In this document: positions 6,407-9,538 of the stretch, in pieces
How the letters are laid out: each line of letters starts with the position of its first letter
Numbering within the stretch: position 1 is the first letter of the stretch
NCBI GenBank assembly: GCA_001805205.1
Contig: MHER01000199.1
Coordinates: 1-9,538 of the forward strand
Direction: 5' to 3'
Length of the DNA stretch: 9,538 nt
DNA from: Nitrospirae bacterium RIFCSPLOW2_12_42_9
Lineage (GTDB): Bacteria; Nitrospirota; 9FT-COMBO-42-15; HDB-SIOI813
Translations under genes and position numbers: made by a program
The notes under the pieces: model-generated
Told to the model about the DNA's origin: nothing
The model's database searches: none
The model's input: only the letters and a program-made list of their open reading frames with translations

Positions 6407-7505
6407 ATGCCTTGTTATACTTATAGGATTCTTCTTTGCAGGGCTCTGGCCGTTCAATTTTATTTCTGAAAATGAAGTAAAATGGTTAAAAGATTCAAAT
6501 GGTATCTCTTTTTACGGAAATGGGATGATATATACACCTGATCTTTTAAATGAGAAAAATCCACCTTTTCAAAATAGCTCAATTACAATTGAGATGTGGT
6601 TACAACCAAAAGTTAAATGCGACTGTTTTTTGGCCCGCATACTATCACTTTATGATGGTCATAAATCAGAGAACTTCTTTATTGGACAGTGGAAATATGA
6701 CCTTGCCATCGGCGGCCATACCATAAAACCAGATGACAATATAAAATATAAAGAAGTCGGTCTTGATGATGTCTTGATAAAAGATAAAAAGGTGTTTATA
6801 ACCATCACATCAGGATATGATGGAACTATAGTCTACGTCAATGGAAAACATGTAAGGTCATTCCCACAATTACAGCTAATATATAATAATAAAGCATCCG
6901 GATATTTAATCATTGGCAACTCTCCAACAGGAAAGCAATACTGGACAGGTGAACTCTATGGCCTCGCTCTATATAACAAATCACTAACATCTGATAAGGT
7001 CTTAAAGAATTACCAGGCATGGACCAGCAGCGGTGTCCCCGAGACTTCGACTGAAGAAAGTCTTTTAGCACTATATCTATTTGACGAAAAAACAGGGACA
7101 TTTGTAAAAAACCATTCAGGCCCGCATGACCTTTTGATCCCGGTAAAATTCACTCCCTTTAAGAAAGTCATTTTAAGCCCGCCATGGGAAAGCTTTAAGT
7201 TTGATCATTCCTATCTAAAAGATGTTGCTATTAATTTCTTTGGTTTTATACCTTTTGGATTTTTCATCCTTGCATTGATGTGGGATCCAATAGAACCTAA
7301 AAGGCTCAGGGTTTCAATATTAGTTATATTAATGGGTGGAGGGTTAAGCCTCATTATTGAACTTATTCAGGCCAATCTCCCCACAAGATCTTCTTCTCTT
7401 TCAGATCTGATATTAAACACACTTGGTACAATCGCAGGGGTTATCCTTTTTAACATAATCTCTGGTAAAATTGAGGAGCCGGATTCTACAAGATATCTTA
7501 GATAA
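6357..7505 (+). CDS. LamG-like jelly roll fused to VanZ-like membrane domain
   Basis: This protein has up to 382 residues. One N-terminal membrane segment (about 13-33) leads to a concanavalin-like/LamG region (about 45-260), with SITIEMWLQP, TIVYVNGKHV and WTGELYGLALYNKSL as typical strands. The C-terminus (about 285-370) is VanZ-like, with DVAINFFGFIPFGFF, ELIQ, then LPTRSSSLSDLILNTLGT and a closing hydrophobic helix. The layout predicts a carbohydrate- or protein-binding domain held on the outer side of the inner membrane between membrane segments. The precise function of VanZ-like domains outside glycopeptide resistance is unknown. Start choice is uncertain: 6357 and 6381 are both ATG with poor Shine-Dalgarno sequences, and 6381 starts right before the membrane segment. 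The gene is head to head with the exosortase gene and converges on cysQ, leaving a 10-bp gap. Its final codons lie in repeat copy 1. Confidence 0.82.
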   Translation: MKTIILKIMNKRFLGFICLVILIGFFFAGLWPFNFISENEVKWLKDSNGISFYGNGMIYTPDLLNEKNPPFQNSSITIEMWLQPKVKCDCFLARILSLYDGHKSENFFIGQWKYDLAIGGHTIKPDDNIKYKEVGLDDVLIKDKKVFITITSGYDGTIVYVNGKHVRSFPQLQLIYNNKASGYLIIGNSPTGKQYWTGELYGLALYNKSLTSDKVLKNYQAWTSSGVPETSTEESLLALYLFDEKTGTFVKNHSGPHDLLIPVKFTPFKKVILSPPWESFKFDHSYLKDVAINFFGFIPFGFFILALMWDPIEPKRLRVSILVILMGGGLSLIIELIQANLPTRSSSLSDLILNTLGTIAGVILFNIISGKIEEPDSTRYLR

Positions 7506-7520
7506 AAATATTTCATTATA
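7493..7520. repeat. 27-bp gene-end repeat, copy 1
   Basis: ATATCTTAGATAAAAATATT followed by TCATTATA. The palindromic core is TATCT-n-AGATA. It spans the last codons of the LamG-VanZ gene, the 10-bp gap and the stop codon of cysQ. It matches copy 3 at all but one of its bases. Confidence 0.75.
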
Positions 7521-8385
7521 CGCTTGTTAATAAATCCTCTCTATTTAAGGCAAAGAAAAACGGATTCAAAAGATTTTCCTTATTATACTTAAGCGGCTCA
7601 TTTGTTCCCATATCCAACACCATCCCCCCGGCCTGTTCAACGATTATCTGACCGGCAGCAGTATCCCACTCCATTGTGGGCCCAAATCGGGGATAAATAT
7701 CAGCTAAGCCTTCTGCGACAAAACAGAACTTAAGAGAGCTGCCTGCTGACTTAAACTCAACTTTTGTAAATTTTTTCTTAATATTTTCCAAAAATTCTTC
7801 CTGCTCCTTTGTTGCATGTGAACTACTGCCAACAATTTTAATACATTCAGCAGGTTCATTCGTTGTTTTATTAACTAAAAGTTTAGTAGAACTATTTATT
7901 ACTGTTCTTAATAATTCCCCATCCTCCCATACTCCATTGCTAAAAGCATCTTCTATGACTTTGCTATCCTTTAATTTAAATGCCCCAAGGCCATCTGCAG
8001 CAAAATAAAGCATATCTTTAGCTGGTATATAAACAACTCCAAGTATTGGTTTATTTTTCTGTATTAATGCGATATTTACCGTAAACTCTCCATTCCTCTT
8101 TATAAACTCCTTAGTCCCATCAAGAGGGTCAATAAGCCAGAAGATCCCCCACCCTTTTCTTTCATCATAAGTTATAGCTCTACCTTCTTCACTGAGAATA
8201 GGAAATAGTCCCAGATTTGGTGAAGAGAGACCAATTTCTATTATCTTGTTAGACTGCTTATCAGCAATTGTTAACGGAGAAAGATCATCCTTGTAAGATA
8301 TATCAAAATCTTTATTATAGATATCGAGAATAGCCTTACCTGCGTTATAAGCAATTAACAGGATATCTGGTATAAATTCATTCAT
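7516..8385 (-). CDS. cysQ: 3'(2'),5'-bisphosphate nucleotidase CysQ
   Basis: This 289-residue, Mg-dependent, lithium-sensitive-type phosphatase of the inositol monophosphatase superfamily converts 3'-phosphoadenosine 5'-phosphate (PAP) to AMP. It clears the by-product of PAPS use. Visible motifs are DDLSPLTIAD (33-42), the metal-binding SEEG (65-68), WLIDPLDGTKEF (83-94), and the C-terminal EWDTAAGQIIVEQAGG (239-254) with a preceding KSAGSSLKFCFVAEG. It is about 40 residues longer than E. coli CysQ, with the extra length near 140-185. No clear Shine-Dalgarno precedes the ATG at 8385. It follows cysC by 49 bp on the same strand, so co-transcription is likely. An inositol monophosphatase is the alternative, but the cysC neighbour supports CysQ. 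Confidence 0.92.
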   Translation of the reverse strand: MNEFIPDILLIAYNAGKAILDIYNKDFDISYKDDLSPLTIADKQSNKIIEIGLSSPNLGLFPILSEEGRAITYDERKGWGIFWLIDPLDGTKEFIKRNGEFTVNIALIQKNKPILGVVYIPAKDMLYFAADGLGAFKLKDSKVIEDAFSNGVWEDGELLRTVINSSTKLLVNKTTNEPAECIKIVGSSSHATKEQEEFLENIKKKFTKVEFKSAGSSLKFCFVAEGLADIYPRFGPTMEWDTAAGQIIVEQAGGMVLDMGTNEPLKYNKENLLNPFFFALNREDLLTSV

Positions 8386-8411
8386 AAACGGAAGTTTTCA
8401 GTTAAGCCGGC

Positions 8412-8439
8412 ATATCTAAGATAAAAATATTATTTCACT
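8412..8439. repeat. 27-bp gene-end repeat, copy 2
   Basis: ATATCTAAGATAAAAATATT, then TATTTCACTT, so it diverges or carries a small insertion after the first 20 bases. It sits in the 49-bp cysC-cysQ gap and reaches the cysC stop codon. Confidence 0.7.
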
Positions 8440-9073
8440 TAACAAATACCCCTCTTGGTCTCTTTAAAAAATAGATAAACTTATTGTCTATCAAATAATC
8501 TAAAACCTTTTCTATACATTCTTCTACTATCATTTTATCTGTTTCTAACAAAATCTCCGGGGTTTCTGGTTCTTCATATGGCGCAGATATCCCTGTAAAC
8601 TCTTTTATCTCCCCAGACCTGACCCTTTGATAGATTCCTTTAGGGTCCCTTTTCTCACACTCTGGGATAGGACACTTAGTATAGACCTCAATAAAATGCC
8701 CATTGTTAATAAGATTTCTTACCAGATCACGGTCTTCACGATATGGAGAAATAAAGGCAGTCAATACTATTAATCCAGCATCAATAAATAATTTTGAAAC
8801 CTCTCCTATCCTCCTGATATTTTCTTTTCTACTTTCCGGATTAAATCCAAGGTCTTTGTTAAGTCCATGACGTATATTATCTCCATCCAACACATAACTA
8901 TTAATACCCATTACATGAAGCCTTCTATTAATTGCATTTGCCAAGGTCGATTTTCCAGAGGCAGATAATCCAGTCATCCATAACACACAACTCTTATACC
9001 CGTTAGATTCCCACCGATCCTCTGCTGAAACAGAGTGTTTGTGCCAGTAAATATTCTTTACCTTTTCATCCAT
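8435..9073 (-). CDS. cysC: Adenylylsulfate (APS) kinase CysC
   Basis: This 212-residue cytoplasmic kinase phosphorylates APS with ATP to give PAPS, the sulfate donor. The Walker A loop is GLSASGKST (35-43). It is followed by the APS-kinase signatures DGDNIRHGLN (63-72), FNPESRKENIRR (77-88) and FISPYREDRD (108-117), and the lid region KEFTGISAPYEEPE (157-170). All are intact and the length fits a stand-alone kinase with no fused sulfurylase. The ATG at 9073 has an AAAGGG Shine-Dalgarno with about 6-nt spacing and a promoter candidate 40 nt upstream. No ATP sulfurylase, PAPS reductase or sulfotransferase is in the window, so whether the PAPS goes to assimilation or to sulfation of a surface polymer cannot be told from here. 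Confidence 0.95.
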   Translation of the reverse strand: MDEKVKNIYWHKHSVSAEDRWESNGYKSCVLWMTGLSASGKSTLANAINRRLHVMGINSYVLDGDNIRHGLNKDLGFNPESRKENIRRIGEVSKLFIDAGLIVLTAFISPYREDRDLVRNLINNGHFIEVYTKCPIPECEKRDPKGIYQRVRSGEIKEFTGISAPYEEPETPEILLETDKMIVEECIEKVLDYLIDNKFIYFLKRPRGVFVK

Positions 9074-9111
9074 TATTATCCCTTTCTATAAATAAAGATT
9101 TGATTTAACAT

Positions 9112-9120
9112 ATTCTACCA
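9112..9120 (-). promoter_or_regulatory. Extended -10 promoter candidate for cysC-cysQ
   Basis: On the - strand this reads TGGTAGAAT: a TAGAAT hexamer with an upstream TG in extended -10 position. No good -35 is seen at 16-18 bp, which extended -10 promoters tolerate. The predicted start near 9105 gives a leader of about 30 nt holding the AAAGGG. It lies in the 116-bp gap between the DUF362-like gene and cysC. Confidence 0.45.
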
Positions 9121-9189
9121 TAAATTGAGGTTTTTGAGCAGTTCGCAATACGTGAAGATTTAATATACCTACTATACCGCACATACTAT

Positions 9190-9538
9190 TCAGCCAATAT
9201 ATCTCAGATAAAAATATTTCATTATAGGTTTTATGCTGTTTCCCCATATTTTATTCCCTGAAACTACCAATTCAGAATCGCCCTGTAAAGAGTTTGTCTT
9301 AAAGTTATACGATCTGACTTCCACATTCCCTTCATCAAAGAACCCGCCATATTCTTCTGCACATCTCCCCAAATATTGATGCAACGGGCCATTTTTATTA
9401 TCAGGATTGTGTATATCCAATCTTGAGTTTGGATAGAGTATATATTTCGTAGCGTGATAATCAAGGGCAACAGGATCAGTACAGGCCAGCACTGCCTGAG
9501 TATGCGAGAGTGGATGCTCTGTCCGTGAAGAAAGTCCA
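9190..9538 (-). CDS. DUF362-like protein, C-terminal fragment (cut by window edge)
   Basis: The frame is open through the right edge of the window, so only the last 115 codons are present. A GTG at 9492 is not a credible start, because the preceding codons continue the same domain (SRTEHPLSHTQAVL). The stretch VLACTDPVALDYHATKYIL followed by HNPDN resembles the C-terminal part of DUF362-type proteins, where an ASxDPVALD motif is usual. DUF362 proteins are of unsettled function and often occur in anaerobes, sometimes fused to ferredoxin domains. No Cys cluster is visible in this fragment. The last residues (IMKYFYLRYIG) are encoded by repeat copy 3, suggesting that the end of the gene came from a repeat. 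It is on the same strand as, and 116 bp upstream of, cysC. Confidence 0.6.
   Translation of the reverse strand, partial: GLSSRTEHPLSHTQAVLACTDPVALDYHATKYILYPNSRLDIHNPDNKNGPLHQYLGRCAEEYGGFFDEGNVEVRSYNFKTNSLQGDSELVVSGNKIWGNSIKPIMKYFYLRYIG
9199..9226. repeat. 27-bp gene-end repeat, copy 3
   Basis: ATATCTCAGATAAAAATATT followed by TCATTATA, nearly identical to copy 1. This copy lies inside the last codons of the DUF362-like gene and supplies its final residues on the - strand. Confidence 0.75.

Overview
The window comes from an AT-rich genome of a didermic, Gram-negative-type bacterium. The grounds are a lipoprotein, an exosortase and secreted fibronectin type III (FN3) proteins of a kind common in Nitrospirota and Desulfobacterota/deltaproteobacterial relatives. 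No marker gene fixes the taxonomy, so that placement is inference. Coding density is high and no gene-free stretch exceeds 300 bases.

Left part, + strand (1-4890): a strong intrinsic terminator hairpin sits in the leader of the first gene, after its likely transcription start and before its Shine-Dalgarno, so it looks like an attenuator whose sensor lies off the left edge. Four closely spaced genes follow: a 995-residue secreted FN3/Ig-like array protein with a 564-bp internal tandem duplication; a 244-residue secreted protein whose tail is Gly-rich, then CGYIK, then one membrane segment, then basic residues, which looks like a sorting signal; a small FN3 lipoprotein whose single domain matches the first domain of the large protein; and a Crp/Fnr-family regulator. 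The gaps are 11, 14 and 33 bp, so this reads as one operon.

Middle (4946-7505): on the - strand lie a Uma2-family (DUF820) protein with its own well-formed promoter and, upstream of it, an exosortase with the complete Cys/Arg/His triad. On the + strand, head to head with the exosortase and overlapping its 5' end, is a fusion of an N-terminal membrane segment, a LamG-like jelly roll and a VanZ-like membrane domain. No PEP-CTERM protein is present, so the exosortase's substrate is open. The CGYIK-tailed protein is the only nearby protein with a tripartite C-terminal tail.

Right part, - strand (7516-9538): cysQ (PAP phosphatase) and cysC (APS kinase) form a PAPS-making and PAP-clearing pair. 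Upstream of them is the C-terminal end of a probable DUF362 protein cut by the right edge. A roughly 27-bp AT-rich repeat with the palindromic core TATCTnAGATA occurs three times, each time at the 3' end of one of these genes.

Taken together, the window looks like an envelope or extracellular-matrix locus. It has secreted adhesin-like FN3 proteins under attenuator and Crp-type control, a protein-sorting enzyme, and sulfonucleotide enzymes that could feed polysaccharide or lipid sulfation. The functional links between these blocks are inference from proximity.
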